Virus record (IMG/VR): IMGVR_UViG_3300014911_000468 | Span: 1-23,648 of that record | Length of the DNA stretch: 23,648 nt | Source: a virus | Reading direction: 5' to 3' (one strand) | Shown here: in pieces, positions 1 through 7,705 of the stretch | How the letters are laid out: the number at the start of each line of letters is the position of its first letter | How positions within the stretch are numbered: position 1 is the stretch's first letter | Notes under the pieces: generated by a model | The model's input: the letters and a program-made list of their open reading frames with translations, nothing else | What the model was told of the DNA's origin: nothing | Databases searched by the model: none | Translations under genes and position numbers: made by a program

Positions 1-432
1 GATAGTCTCTCCCACAGCGTCAGCCGCCCTGAGAAAGCTGACAGCTCCTGAAGATGTCTCCCCATAGCCAGATATTGGAGAGCCTTTCGGCCTCAAAGTG
101 CTGAAATTACATCCTACACCTCCGCCATCACTCCATAATATCAAAGCGTTCTTGAGAAAATCACCTATCTCGGATATACTGTCCCCAATAGGCAAATGGT
201 AACAATTGAAAATACTCCCTCTCTGCCTTAAAGCATTCCTAAGTATGCGTCCTGCCGGTAAAAAGTGCATAGGGTAAATAATATTGAAGAACTTATCCTG
301 AAAAGTCTGCGGGTCTTTCTCAGGAATACTGCCCGCTTTCGCTACTCTGAGAGCACACTGTTCCCAGGATTCCTCTTCAGGTAAAAAATATCTGTCTTTC
401 AACAACTGCAACACTCGATCAGAAACTTTCAT
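1..432 (-). CDS. nrdJ: Class II (cobalamin-dependent) ribonucleotide reductase, N-terminal part, runs off the window
   Basis: Only the first 144 codons are present; the frame is open to base 1. I translated it directly: it starts MKVSDRVLQLLKDRYFL and ends at GETI. The motifs FLPAGRILRNA, NCYHLP, GGGVGCNFSTLRPKG and GETSSGAVSFL are the hallmark N-terminal blocks of vitamin-B12-dependent ribonucleotide reductases, which reduce ribonucleotides to deoxyribonucleotides using adenosylcobalamin. The Cys in NCYHL matches the conserved active-site disulfide cysteine. The start ATG is preceded by a near-perfect ribosome site, AAGGAGGTGCTT, at 433-444. It is the last gene seen in the left module, 20 bases after the HAD nucleotidase, so the two probably share a transcript and a role in dNTP supply. 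Class II rather than class I or III is inferred from the motifs; the rest of the protein is outside the window. Confidence 0.88.
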   Translation of the reverse strand, partial: MKVSDRVLQLLKDRYFLPEEESWEQCALRVAKAGSIPEKDPQTFQDKFFNIIYPMHFLPAGRILRNALRQRGSIFNCYHLPIGDSISEIGDFLKNALILWSDGGGVGCNFSTLRPKGSPISGYGETSSGAVSFLRAADAVGETI

Positions 433-452
433 AAGCACCTCCTTATAATTAT

Positions 453-1103
453 TCATTCCCATTCGATTACACTCCAATACTTCCTGATAAACTCCCTACG
501 ATTGAAAAAATAATTATACACCTCATACCAGCCATACATACGCACGATATTACAGACATGACCATCCCCATAATGATAACTTCTATCCTTAAAAGAGAAA
601 ACCTTTAAGTGTCGATTCCAGCTTCTGTCCATCAGAACGACTCGCACATCACCTCTGGCTATCTCCTTTGCATACTTAACCCTGTCCTCTATGTACACTT
701 CTATACCAAGGTCATTAATACAGCTCAACTTATCATTGCCTCTGACATAACATATATCTACCTTGCTGGCTGCTACACCGAACCACACATCAAACCACCT
801 TTTCGTGTAAACAGACGTAGAAGGACTTCTTGAAGTGATGACCACTGCCTTCTCTCCTCGATCCTGGATATAAGAATACAGAAACTCAAGAGCACCTGGA
901 TAAGGCTTGCACTCCGTATATCTGCTAATAGCTACATGCACCAAACTCCTGACTTGGTCTGGACTCAACTGATACTGTTTCTCCAACTCATACCTGACCA
1001 CTACTCCCATATCCAGGCCGTACAGCTCCCTAGCCACTTCCTTTATCACTGACACTAAATCAACCAAACAACCATCTAGGTCGAACCCTATTTTAGGTAA
1101 CAT
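453..1103 (-). CDS. HAD-superfamily 5'(3')-deoxyribonucleotidase-like phosphatase
   Basis: A 216-residue protein. HAD motif I is FDLDGCLVD at residues 7-15 (nucleophile D8, acid/base D10). Motif II is VVITSRS near residue 90, and motif IV is the acidic YIEDR near residue 138. The single-domain size and DLDG..VD motif fit the NT5C/phage deoxynucleotidase group, which dephosphorylates dNMPs; the substrate is inferred. The start is chosen at the ATG at 1103 because GGAGG lies at 1113-1109 with 5-nt spacing; a TTG four codons upstream would place that ribosome site inside the gene. It sits between a nucleotidyltransferase-fold gene and ribonucleotide reductase, consistent with nucleotide metabolism. 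Its leader is a 3-way-junction RNA (1129-1224) whose loop CCUCC is complementary to this gene's ribosome site, so translation may be regulated. Confidence 0.82.
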   Translation of the reverse strand: MLPKIGFDLDGCLVDLVSVIKEVARELYGLDMGVVVRYELEKQYQLSPDQVRSLVHVAISRYTECKPYPGALEFLYSYIQDRGEKAVVITSRSPSTSVYTKRWFDVWFGVAASKVDICYVRGNDKLSCINDLGIEVYIEDRVKYAKEIARGDVRVVLMDRSWNRHLKVFSFKDRSYHYGDGHVCNIVRMYGWYEVYNYFFNRREFIRKYWSVIEWE

Positions 1104-1128
1104 CTTAGCCTCCAAAAATTCTTTGAAG

Positions 1129-1224
1129 CCCCGGTTTGCTCAAACTCTCGGTAGAAAGGAGGAAAGACCCGAAAGCCTGGAGTACATTAATTAAAATGTA
1201 AATCTCCAAAGTCGCAAACCAGAG
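1129..1224 (-). promoter_or_regulatory. Candidate cis-regulatory three-way-junction RNA in the leader of the HAD nucleotidase
   Basis: On the minus strand the 96 nt fold by hand into a three-way junction. P1 pairs CUCUGGUUUGC (1224-1214) with GCAAACCGGGG (1139-1129), 11 bp. P2 pairs UUUGGAG (1210-1204) with CUCCAGG (1182-1176), then after a 3-nt bulge UACAUU (1200-1195) with AAUGUA (1188-1183) around UUAAUU. P3 pairs CUUUCGG (1175-1169) with CCGAGAG (1151-1145). The wobble pairs in all three stems are G-U on this strand and would be A-C mismatches on the other, which supports a minus-strand RNA. The 17-nt P3 loop contains CCUCC (1162-1158), complementary to the GGAGG ribosome site at 1113-1109. 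I do not recognise a known riboswitch class; junction strands are GA, none and UUUGA. Confidence 0.6.
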
Positions 1225-1237
1225 CCTCTTTTTCCGA

Positions 1238-2008
1238 TTAGTATTCGCCTGATAGAAATTTCCAACAACGACAATTTTGAGCCGACTCCAGCTCCTCTAT
1301 ACACTTCAACCTCTCACCCGCAGAATAAGTATCCAGCACTCTGAGTATCTTACCAAACTCCCTAGAACTTATACTATATCCCTTTTTGACATACTTATAC
1401 ACCCTGAATAGTATTTGAGGGACGTCGTATATATTCATAATAGTTATTCGTTTTGAAAATTCATCCTCGTTAAATTGCCTAGTGGCTAGCCCTGTAAAAG
1501 AAGGGAGTCCCGACTCTCCTTCAGCTATAAAAACTTGACAAACTGAAATATCGAACTGGGATATTACTCTAAGAGGAGCCCCCCACAATTTCCGACCCTT
1601 CCATTCCGTTGGCTTTATCAATTGCAAAACACATTCCCTATAACCTTCACAGACTGAAGGTATAGATAAATGCATCAAATAAGTTACCGAAAACTCAGAT
1701 TCAAACCGAAAAGACGCTTCCTCTTGCAGAAAATCATTAAGTTTTGTATAAGCTCTCTTATTCCAACTAAAGATGTCTATATCGTTAAAAGGCAACTTCT
1801 TATAAGAATGAGGAGAGACAAGAAAGCGTGCAAAACCACCAGCTATATAACCTCTCAAGTCGTATATCTTCTTTATAAAACTTCTAGTTTCCTCCACCAA
1901 GACCTTGTTTATATGGAGAGTTATAAGGTCATAGTCTGGGGTGGATCTCCAGATAGGAAACTCTTCAGATTTCTCTACTTTGCTATCTAGCAAAAGTTTT
2001 CTACTCAT
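1238..2008 (-). CDS. Nucleotidyltransferase-fold protein (Pol beta/poly(A) polymerase-head type)
   Basis: A 256-residue protein. The nucleotidyltransferase signature is visible: a GG loop in YIAGGFARFL (G57-G58), then NDIDIF with D76 and D78 as the metal-binding aspartates, and a third candidate aspartate at D153 in QFDISVCQ. This order is that of nucleotidyltransferases such as tRNA nucleotidyltransferase heads, which transfer NMP groups; the acceptor here is unknown. The C-terminal 80 residues are helical and basic with no motif I recognise. The start is the ATG at 2008, preceded by AGAGGA; it overlaps the stop of the zinc ribbon gene (ATGAGTAG), implying translational coupling. A longer form beginning upstream in the frame is unlikely because it lacks a ribosome site. 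It could be a toxin-like nucleotidyltransferase or an RNA-modifying enzyme. Confidence 0.65.
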   Translation of the reverse strand: MSRKLLLDSKVEKSEEFPIWRSTPDYDLITLHINKVLVEETRSFIKKIYDLRGYIAGGFARFLVSPHSYKKLPFNDIDIFSWNKRAYTKLNDFLQEEASFRFESEFSVTYLMHLSIPSVCEGYRECVLQLIKPTEWKGRKLWGAPLRVISQFDISVCQVFIAEGESGLPSFTGLATRQFNEDEFSKRITIMNIYDVPQILFRVYKYVKKGYSISSREFGKILRVLDTYSAGERLKCIEELESAQNCRCWKFLSGEY

Positions 2009-2282
2009 CTTTTTCCTCTCTACTAAATGGCTCCCAAAATACCTGCCTGTCATAATTCATATACTTTAGATGATGTTCGCCTTCCTTGATATACATAGCC
2101 CCGCAAGTCGCACACTTGTATCCAGAAATGCGGGCTATCGCAGAGCCTTCCACCAGACTACCATATACCTGATTCTCGGAAACTTTTTGAGTAAAAATCC
2201 TGCTAAAGACTACAAAGAACTCTCCTCCGCAGACTCTACACGTTCTAATATTGTGAGTATGTTTAGTTATTTGTTTTAACAT
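2001..2282 (-). CDS. Small zinc ribbon protein, unknown function
   Basis: A 93-residue protein with two CxxC knuckles, TCRVCGG (C15, C18) and KCATCGA (C57, C60), typical of a zinc ribbon. The C-terminus is charged (SREEKDE). It begins five bases after the stop of the head-morphogenesis gene with TAAGGAAATG, so the ribosome site touches the preceding stop. Its stop overlaps the start of the nucleotidyltransferase gene. The arrangement suggests one polycistronic message from the promoter at 4.8 kb. Zinc ribbons of this kind in phages are often transcription- or nucleic-acid-binding proteins, but nothing here points to a specific partner. Confidence 0.72.
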   Translation of the reverse strand: MLKQITKHTHNIRTCRVCGGEFFVVFSRIFTQKVSENQVYGSLVEGSAIARISGYKCATCGAMYIKEGEHHLKYMNYDRQVFWEPFSREEKDE

Positions 2283-2286
2283 TTCC

Positions 2287-3930
2287 TTACTCTCTTTTCA
2301 ACGACGACATAGGTTTGCCTATCTTCAAAGGCTTATTCAGAGCTAACTTCCTCAAAGGTCTGACATCGTAAAAATCCGTTATCTTCAGCTCTCCAGCCTT
2401 AAAAGCCTCATACCTTTTAGGACCCAGCCACTTCTTCTGCCAAGAAGCAGGCTGCTTCTTGAACCATTCCGCATAGGTCAAGGTCTCAGGAACTTCACCA
2501 TCCAAACTAGACCGAGTTCCAGGAGGCAACTCCCTGCCTTCGAGTCCTAACTCTTTCCAGGACTTGGTAAGTGGAACTACCAGACAACGGCAGTTGTGCG
2601 TTACAAACCCCTTAGCAACATAGGATTCATCCTCTTCAACTGAGAAATTATACAACCTGACCATTCCTCTCTTCACAGTATAGATAACATCCGCCACTTC
2701 CAATTCCATAAACCCGAATCCCGGATCTCTATACATCTCCTCCCTCGTAGCCCTACTCCTACAAACTACCGAGCAATACGTCCTATCATGCGGGATAACC
2801 TTACCACACTTGCGGCAAAAAGTAGATAGATAAGTAACCTTGTCCCCTATCCTGACTCTATTCGCTGGTATCCACTCGCCCTCTATCCACAAGGGGTGAT
2901 CTCCAGTCACTGTCAACTTAACGGTCTTCTTAATATTCCGACCCTCAAACTGAGGATAAACAACCTTGATAGTCACCAAGTCCACATCCTGCTCCTCATA
3001 CCTAATAAGACGAGTAACTCGCTTAATGTTTCCTGTATGAGTAAGCACTTTATCTCCTACCTGGATAGAACTCACTGGCTTCCAACCTTTTGTGGTAAGT
3101 ATAGGGACTAGTGAATCAGCAAAACAGCGAGGGTGGATCGGAACGTAGAGATTAAACTCACTCAATTTCCACACCCTGCCATCCAGGGAGGCACACTGGA
3201 CGCACGTCCTACGATCAATAGTAGCCACATACTGCACTCCCTTAATAATATCTGCATTATGTCGATAGCTTCTCAAAGCCACCGCATTGCTAACCCGTAT
3301 GGTCTCCGTCCTGACTATTCTATCTAAGTACATAGCCAGTGTCTTTCTGCTGATGTCCCTACCATACTTTTTCATCAACTTCTCGCTAACAGTTACCCCG
3401 ATAGCATTCCTCATCATCCTGCTGATCTCATCCACCCCAAGTCCCTGGGCTATGCCACGAGCAAGTATCCTATCCATAATCACTACAGTCTCCTCATAGG
3501 CAGTCTCCATAGCATCCCCATAGAACATGCTACCAATTGGATTATTCACTATCTCAATTACATGCTCCATAGGCAACCTGTCAAAAGTGACTCCTACCCC
3601 AGAAGGTAAAGCCCTGTCAAAGAAGTCCTTAGTAGTATCAGCCGTAAGCACTCCTATATCAGTTAAGTATCTCTCCACATCATCTTGCACAGCAGCTTGA
3701 GATAAGCTCATAACATCTCTAACATCCTTTCTTATCTGGACTACCCGCTCACGCTCCCATCTGCTGGCTTTCGTTCTACCGAGTCCCATCCTCTCCAGCC
3801 TGTCGTTCAAATCTCTCTCTGTATCCCTCAATATAGACCTGATCTCTCGAAGCTCCTTATCACCAAGGACTTCCAGCTGGTGGTAGAACCTGAGATAAGA
3901 ATTTTTTATACGTTCATTTGCTGATGTCAT
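2287..3930 (-). CDS. Mu gpF/SPP1 gp7-like minor head morphogenesis protein interrupted by an intein
   Basis: The 547-residue precursor would splice to 369 residues. Residues 1-230 are helical. Residues 230-268 plus 447-455 form the Mu-F-like head-morphogenesis core: ATIDRRTCVQCASLDG (C243, C246) followed by HPR at 266-268 and, after the intein, CRCLVVPL, which together restore the family's HPxCRC motif. The family contributes a minor head component associated with portal/procapsid assembly. The intein occupies residues 269-446 (see separate entry). The start ATG at 3930 overlaps the terminase stop by one base (TAATG) with GGGGAG upstream, so the two genes are coupled. No portal gene is visible between terminase and this gene, which is unusual for tailed-phage order; it may lie elsewhere. 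The C-terminal 90 residues contain a WFKKQPASWQKKWLGPKR segment also typical of these head proteins. Confidence 0.88.
   Translation of the reverse strand: MTSANERIKNSYLRFYHQLEVLGDKELREIRSILRDTERDLNDRLERMGLGRTKASRWERERVVQIRKDVRDVMSLSQAAVQDDVERYLTDIGVLTADTTKDFFDRALPSGVGVTFDRLPMEHVIEIVNNPIGSMFYGDAMETAYEETVVIMDRILARGIAQGLGVDEISRMMRNAIGVTVSEKLMKKYGRDISRKTLAMYLDRIVRTETIRVSNAVALRSYRHNADIIKGVQYVATIDRRTCVQCASLDGRVWKLSEFNLYVPIHPRCFADSLVPILTTKGWKPVSSIQVGDKVLTHTGNIKRVTRLIRYEEQDVDLVTIKVVYPQFEGRNIKKTVKLTVTGDHPLWIEGEWIPANRVRIGDKVTYLSTFCRKCGKVIPHDRTYCSVVCRSRATREEMYRDPGFGFMELEVADVIYTVKRGMVRLYNFSVEEDESYVAKGFVTHNCRCLVVPLTKSWKELGLEGRELPPGTRSSLDGEVPETLTYAEWFKKQPASWQKKWLGPKRYEAFKAGELKITDFYDVRPLRKLALNKPLKIGKPMSSLKRE
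2593..3126 (-). other. Mini-intein (178 aa) with a zinc finger in place of an endonuclease, inside the head gene
   Basis: The intein runs from C269 (block A: CFADSLVPILTTKGWKPV then QVGDKV) through block B VTGDHPLWI (T342..H345) to block F RLYNFSVEEDESYVAKGFV and block G THN, followed by +1 Cys of the C-extein. All residues needed for class 1 protein splicing are present: first Cys, block B T-x-x-H, penultimate H445, last N446 and +1 C447. Between the Hint halves, residues 372-390 form CRKCG...YCSVVC, a C4 zinc finger like those beside HNH nucleases, followed by only about 18 residues before the C-terminal splicing block. No LAGLIDADG or HNH motif is visible. It is inferred to be a degenerate, no longer mobile intein that still splices. 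Confidence 0.92.
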
Positions 3931-4775
3931 TATATTATCTCCCCAAATTCATCCACTTCTAAACCTACCATATCAAACACATCGCTAAGTTCGTCTATCT
4001 CTGAAGGGACTCTAATAGTCTCCTCCACTGGTTCTGTTCCTCCATAAAGACGGACGGCTTCCCTAGCAAACCAGCAGGCCATAACCGTATCACCTACTCC
4101 ATATAACTTAGTATAAGTACGCATCTCATTCACCCACGCACACCAAGCACAATCACAATCAGGAATGTGTCGCTCAGGAAAGGGTATCACCCAACCCCCC
4201 ACGCTGAACTCAGACTCCAGTGAAGGCAACCCAGACTCGTCCGCCCACTTCTGCTTGCCTGTAGTAAAGGAAACCACCTTGACCCAAAAGTCATATTGTT
4301 CAGGCAAAGCCTGTATCCACTGTATAATAGATTCCTGATAAGCGTTGTTCTCTACTACTATCACATGAGGCTTGTAATGAGCGTCCACCTCCGCCAGTTG
4401 CTGGGCTACCTGGGGAGAAGTCCAATTACCCTTTCTGATATCCAGTGGGACACGCCTGCTATTAGCTCCAACACCAAGTGTAAAAATCACATTCCCAGGT
4501 CTCTTTGGGGTAGAGAGATCCACTCCTACCGCTATAAACACTCGCTCCTTCTCTGGTAAAGCCTGCTCAATAGTTATCCCGTATCTCACACAATCCATAA
4601 ATGAAGGAAACATCCTTTCGGTATCGGATATAGGCTTCTGCCTGAAACCCTTATCGAAATGCCTCAAAGTAAGTGTATCCGCCTTTTTCCTGAGTGCCTG
4701 CTCATCAAACTTTGCCTCCCAAAGAGGCAACTTTCTTATAGTCAATCCCTTCTTCTTAGCCAAATCTTTTATCAT
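3930..4775 (-). CDS. Terminase large subunit, nuclease domain only (no ATPase half)
   Basis: A 281-residue protein matching the C-terminal half of phage large terminases. FRQKPISDTERMFPSF (44-59) is the linker sequence found after the ATPase domain. The RNase H-like nuclease follows, with acidic residues D86 (AVGVDLSTP), E142 (VIVVENNAY) and D229 (GVGDTVMACWF). In a normal TerL of roughly 450-600 residues these are preceded by a Walker A/B packaging ATPase, which is absent here. The frame is closed by a TGA directly before the ATG, and the next gene upstream is SbcC-like with a promoter between. The ATPase is presumably encoded elsewhere as a separate gene. The ribosome site is weak (AAAAAGGG about 12 nt upstream). 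The gene cuts the concatemer during DNA packaging, by family analogy. Confidence 0.85.
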   Translation of the reverse strand: MIKDLAKKKGLTIRKLPLWEAKFDEQALRKKADTLTLRHFDKGFRQKPISDTERMFPSFMDCVRYGITIEQALPEKERVFIAVGVDLSTPKRPGNVIFTLGVGANSRRVPLDIRKGNWTSPQVAQQLAEVDAHYKPHVIVVENNAYQESIIQWIQALPEQYDFWVKVVSFTTGKQKWADESGLPSLESEFSVGGWVIPFPERHIPDCDCAWCAWVNEMRTYTKLYGVGDTVMACWFAREAVRLYGGTEPVEETIRVPSEIDELSDVFDMVGLEVDEFGEII

Positions 4776-4801
4776 CTGTCAACACTACCCTTTTTGTATA
4801 T

Positions 4802-4827
4802 ATTATAACATAGATTTTCTTAATCAA
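4802..4827 (-). promoter_or_regulatory. Extended -10 phage promoter, TTGATTAAG-N8-TGTTATAAT
   Basis: On the minus strand TTGATTAAG (4827-4819), eight bases, then TGTTATAAT (4810-4802). The -10 is a perfect TATAAT with the extended TG motif. The same two elements with exactly the same 8-base gap occur at 14446-14471, which makes chance unlikely. It stands in the 72-base gap between the SbcC-like gene and the terminase nuclease gene and so should start the left module; a start point near 4795 is expected. The TTGATT to TATAAT spacing is 14 bases, too short for an ordinary sigma-70 -35 box, so the upstream element may be read differently. Confidence 0.7.
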
Positions 4828-4847
4828 AAGTTTTTTATTAGATAAAC

Positions 4848-6692
4848 TTACAATAAAAACGATTCACCATCTTCTTTAACCACCTTGATAGACTCGCTAA
4901 ACATAGATTTAAAATCGGACTGAGGAGAGGCAACTATAATCAATGGCTTGTAGCTAAGCATATTTAAGAATATCTCAAACAGTTTCTGCTGTCCAGCTCT
5001 GTCCAGTCCTCTATGAGGCTCATCTAACAGCATAAAACCCAATTCCTTACCACTTCTATTCTTACTCATCTCCGCAAGAGCCAATGAAGAGGCTATCCGA
5101 ACCTTCTGCCTCTGACCACCAGACAACCCTAGACACAACTCCCCGTTCTCATAGACATTAATCTCAAGACTCTCCAACACTGTCCCCTTCTTAGTCTCCT
5201 TCTGGGTAGTGTATTCCACTGACAGATCACTCCCTATGGTCTCCAGAACACTATTAGTCATAGACTGCAACTCAGAAACAAACTGATCAAACAAAGCCGC
5301 CTGAATCCCCGTAGAACCACACATATCTCTGATAATTTCCAGCACCTTCCTATCCTCTTCTATAGCTTCTAACTCCTCAGTCAATTTCTCCACTTCTGCC
5401 TCCAAAGCTACAACCTTCTTAACAGCTAGCCTTCTTTCCCGCTCCCATACATTATCGCTATTCTTTTTCTCTAAAATACGCTTGTCATACTCAATCTCAA
5501 CTCGCTCCAGCTCCTTCTTCAGCAACTCTTTCCTCTCCGTCAGCCTTTTTAAACTGCTATCCTTCCGTTCCAATTCAAGTTCCTTACTTCTCACATCTCT
5601 ATCAAGATCATTAACATCAGGCTCTATTTCAGCTATCTGTTTCCTCACTTTCTCAAGTTCCTTACTAATGCCCTCATATTCCTTCCTTTTAACACTTATT
5701 TTAGAATCCACTTCCTTAATACATTTCTTCTTATGCTCTTCAGTGACATCCGACTTGCAAACAGGACACTTACCCACCTTTAAATCCAATAACTTCTTCT
5801 TCTCTTTTTCCAGGATAGAAAGAACCGTCCTTACAGAAGTAAACTTCTGAAATAGCCCCAGCTCCTTACCCTTAATACAGGAAAAATCCTTCTGGAGTTG
5901 TATATAATGTTTATTCAGCTTGGTTAAAGTAGTTTTTAGTTTCTTTATCTCCGAACCAACCTCTAATAATTTCTTTTCAACTTTTTCAAGCTCAGCCCTT
6001 TTTTCCTCTTTCACTTTTTCCTTTTCTTTTTCCAGTCCTTTGATAAATTCCTCTTTTGACTTTTCAAAATTAAGGGATTTGTTTTTGAGATCGTCCACTC
6101 TTACCTTCAGCTCTTCCAATTGTCTCTTAGTCGTCTGCAACTTAGTCTCTATTCTTATCTTATCCTCAGCATCATCTTTCAACCACTTTTTAGCTCTATC
6201 ATACAGCAAGTTACACTCAGATATTATATCTCCCGGTAAGAAGTCCATCAGAAGCTCTTTGCGAGCAGCTGGCTTCATATCAAAGAAACTGATGAAATCC
6301 TGTCCTAAAAACGTTGAGCTGTAAAACAAATCGGGATCGATTCCAAACAGCTCATTCACTTCATCCTGAGTAGTCTTTCTACCATTAATGTAAATGCCTG
6401 CCTTAGAGCCTCGCCGACGCTCTAAAGAACATATATTAAAATCCAGCTTAACGGAAACTGACTTCTCTCCAGAAAAAATCACCTCATCATACCGCCTACC
6501 ATCTGGAGTCCTACCTGTTAGACACCACCCGATAGAGGACAGCAGATTGGACTTGCCACTGGCATTACTCTCAGCCGAGTCATCGTCCCTGTTCTCGCCT
6601 TCCACGAATAACAGACCTTTGTTATCTAAAATTAAATCAGCTTTCCTAAAAGAGGCAAAATTCTTTATATGTAGTTCTTTCAATTCAATCAT
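4848..6692 (-). CDS. SbcC/Rad50-like recombination ATPase subunit (T4 gp46-like)
   Basis: A 614-residue SMC-family ATPase. The Walker A region is split: GEN at 32-34 then NASGKSNLL (GKS at 46-48), with an acidic insert between. A long coiled coil (about 165-450) carries a zinc-hook CPVC at 309-312, which dimerises such proteins. The signature LSGGQRQKVRIA starts at 523, and Walker B is MLLDEPHRGLD (D557, E558). With the gp47-like nuclease directly upstream, whose stop overlaps this start by eight bases, it forms a Mre11/Rad50-type complex that processes double-strand ends for recombination and recombination-dependent replication. The phage-type length is shorter than bacterial SbcC (about 1,000 residues). 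The ATG at 6692 has GGAGG 13 nt upstream, so coupling to the preceding gene is likely important. Confidence 0.9.
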   Translation of the reverse strand: MIELKELHIKNFASFRKADLILDNKGLLFVEGENRDDDSAESNASGKSNLLSSIGWCLTGRTPDGRRYDEVIFSGEKSVSVKLDFNICSLERRRGSKAGIYINGRKTTQDEVNELFGIDPDLFYSSTFLGQDFISFFDMKPAARKELLMDFLPGDIISECNLLYDRAKKWLKDDAEDKIRIETKLQTTKRQLEELKVRVDDLKNKSLNFEKSKEEFIKGLEKEKEKVKEEKRAELEKVEKKLLEVGSEIKKLKTTLTKLNKHYIQLQKDFSCIKGKELGLFQKFTSVRTVLSILEKEKKKLLDLKVGKCPVCKSDVTEEHKKKCIKEVDSKISVKRKEYEGISKELEKVRKQIAEIEPDVNDLDRDVRSKELELERKDSSLKRLTERKELLKKELERVEIEYDKRILEKKNSDNVWERERRLAVKKVVALEAEVEKLTEELEAIEEDRKVLEIIRDMCGSTGIQAALFDQFVSELQSMTNSVLETIGSDLSVEYTTQKETKKGTVLESLEINVYENGELCLGLSGGQRQKVRIASSLALAEMSKNRSGKELGFMLLDEPHRGLDRAGQQKLFEIFLNMLSYKPLIIVASPQSDFKSMFSESIKVVKEDGESFLL

Positions 6693-7704
6693 TCTTTTTC
6701 AGTTCCTCCACTGCTTCTAAAATTACATTAACATCCAACTTATGCTCATTGCAATAATCCTTGACAAAATCCTCAAAAGTTTTCCTAAATACCTGTTCTT
6801 TAGTATATCTCACCTTCCGCTCCTCTCTATCCCGTTCCACACTCACCTTGACTCCCAAAGCTCCAGCCTCCAAAGCCTTCTTTCTCAATTCTCTAGCATT
6901 CACTGGAGGAGCATTCTTAGGCAACTTTATCTTATACTTGACATAACAGCCCTCCACATTCCTATCCAGCTCTATTCCTTCTATCTGAACCAGCTCTGGA
7001 TACCTGAAATAAACAGATTCCCATTTGCCGCTTTCAGTGTCAAGAACTATAAAACGCTTTCTTTCTCCAACTTCCCCAAAATCAGTCTGAAACATACTAC
7101 CTACATAAACTACATTACCTATCTGACAAGGTTTATGTATATGTCCGCTAAATATATACTTAAATTTATTCAGTATAGAATCTCCTTCTTTGAATATCCC
7201 TTCAAGCAGATGGCCAGAACCCAACCTGACATCCACTAGATTACAGTGAGTAAACAAATACTCACCTTCCATTCTTTCTAAAATCTTGATATACTCCTTC
7301 GTATCCTGAAGCCAAGATAAAAAACACATGTCCAGACCAACCTTTTTTGTCCATCGAGAAACGACTTCAAAATTAGGAACACCTCCAAAAGCCTTCTCAA
7401 GAGGAAAATTGGGATTAGAGAAATCATGATTGCCCACCACCCAAACATGGTAGATACCTGCATCACTTATAACAGCCAAAATATCTCCCACAGTGCACAA
7501 AATTTGATTGTCCACGTAATCTTTTCTCTCGCACATATCACCCAGACCTATCATGTAATCTATACCATGCTTCTCAGCATAATCCACCATCTGCATAAAA
7601 CAATCATATCCTATCTTGACCCAATTTGACAGCCCTCTCTCGTCAACTGTCAAAAAGTCTGGGTGATTCTTTATCTGAGGATCACCGTAAATAATTACTT
7701 TCAT
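6685..7704 (-). CDS. SbcD/Mre11-like nuclease subunit (T4 gp47-like)
   Basis: A 339-residue calcineurin-like metallophosphoesterase. Motifs in order: I, YGDPQIK (D8); II, GLGDMCERK (D56); III, VVGNHDFSN (N92, H93); IV, LFTHCNL (H153); V, FSGHIHKP (H188, H190). This is the metal-binding set of Mre11/SbcD nucleases, partner of the SbcC-like ATPase next to it. Motif I reads D-P-Q where canonical Mre11 has D-x-H; the loss of that His ligand is odd. The start is the ATG at 7704 with GGAGG four bases away; a TTG upstream would put that ribosome site within the gene. The GGAGGT is itself part of the last codons of the exonuclease gene, whose stop ends two bases before this start. Confidence 0.9.
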   Translation of the reverse strand: MKVIIYGDPQIKNHPDFLTVDERGLSNWVKIGYDCFMQMVDYAEKHGIDYMIGLGDMCERKDYVDNQILCTVGDILAVISDAGIYHVWVVGNHDFSNPNFPLEKAFGGVPNFEVVSRWTKKVGLDMCFLSWLQDTKEYIKILERMEGEYLFTHCNLVDVRLGSGHLLEGIFKEGDSILNKFKYIFSGHIHKPCQIGNVVYVGSMFQTDFGEVGERKRFIVLDTESGKWESVYFRYPELVQIEGIELDRNVEGCYVKYKIKLPKNAPPVNARELRKKALEAGALGVKVSVERDREERKVRYTKEQVFRKTFEDFVKDYCNEHKLDVNVILEAVEELKKND

Positions 7705-7705
7705 A

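Noticed and set aside
1129-1224. Hammerhead ribozyme or cobalamin riboswitch for the three-way junction
   Set aside because: The conserved hammerhead core (CUGANGA, GAAA) and the cobalamin-box sequences are absent.
4776-4847. Split-intein C-part at the terminase N-terminus
   Set aside because: No HN-Cys/Ser splice motif occurs in the first residues, so trans-splicing is not supported by the sequence.
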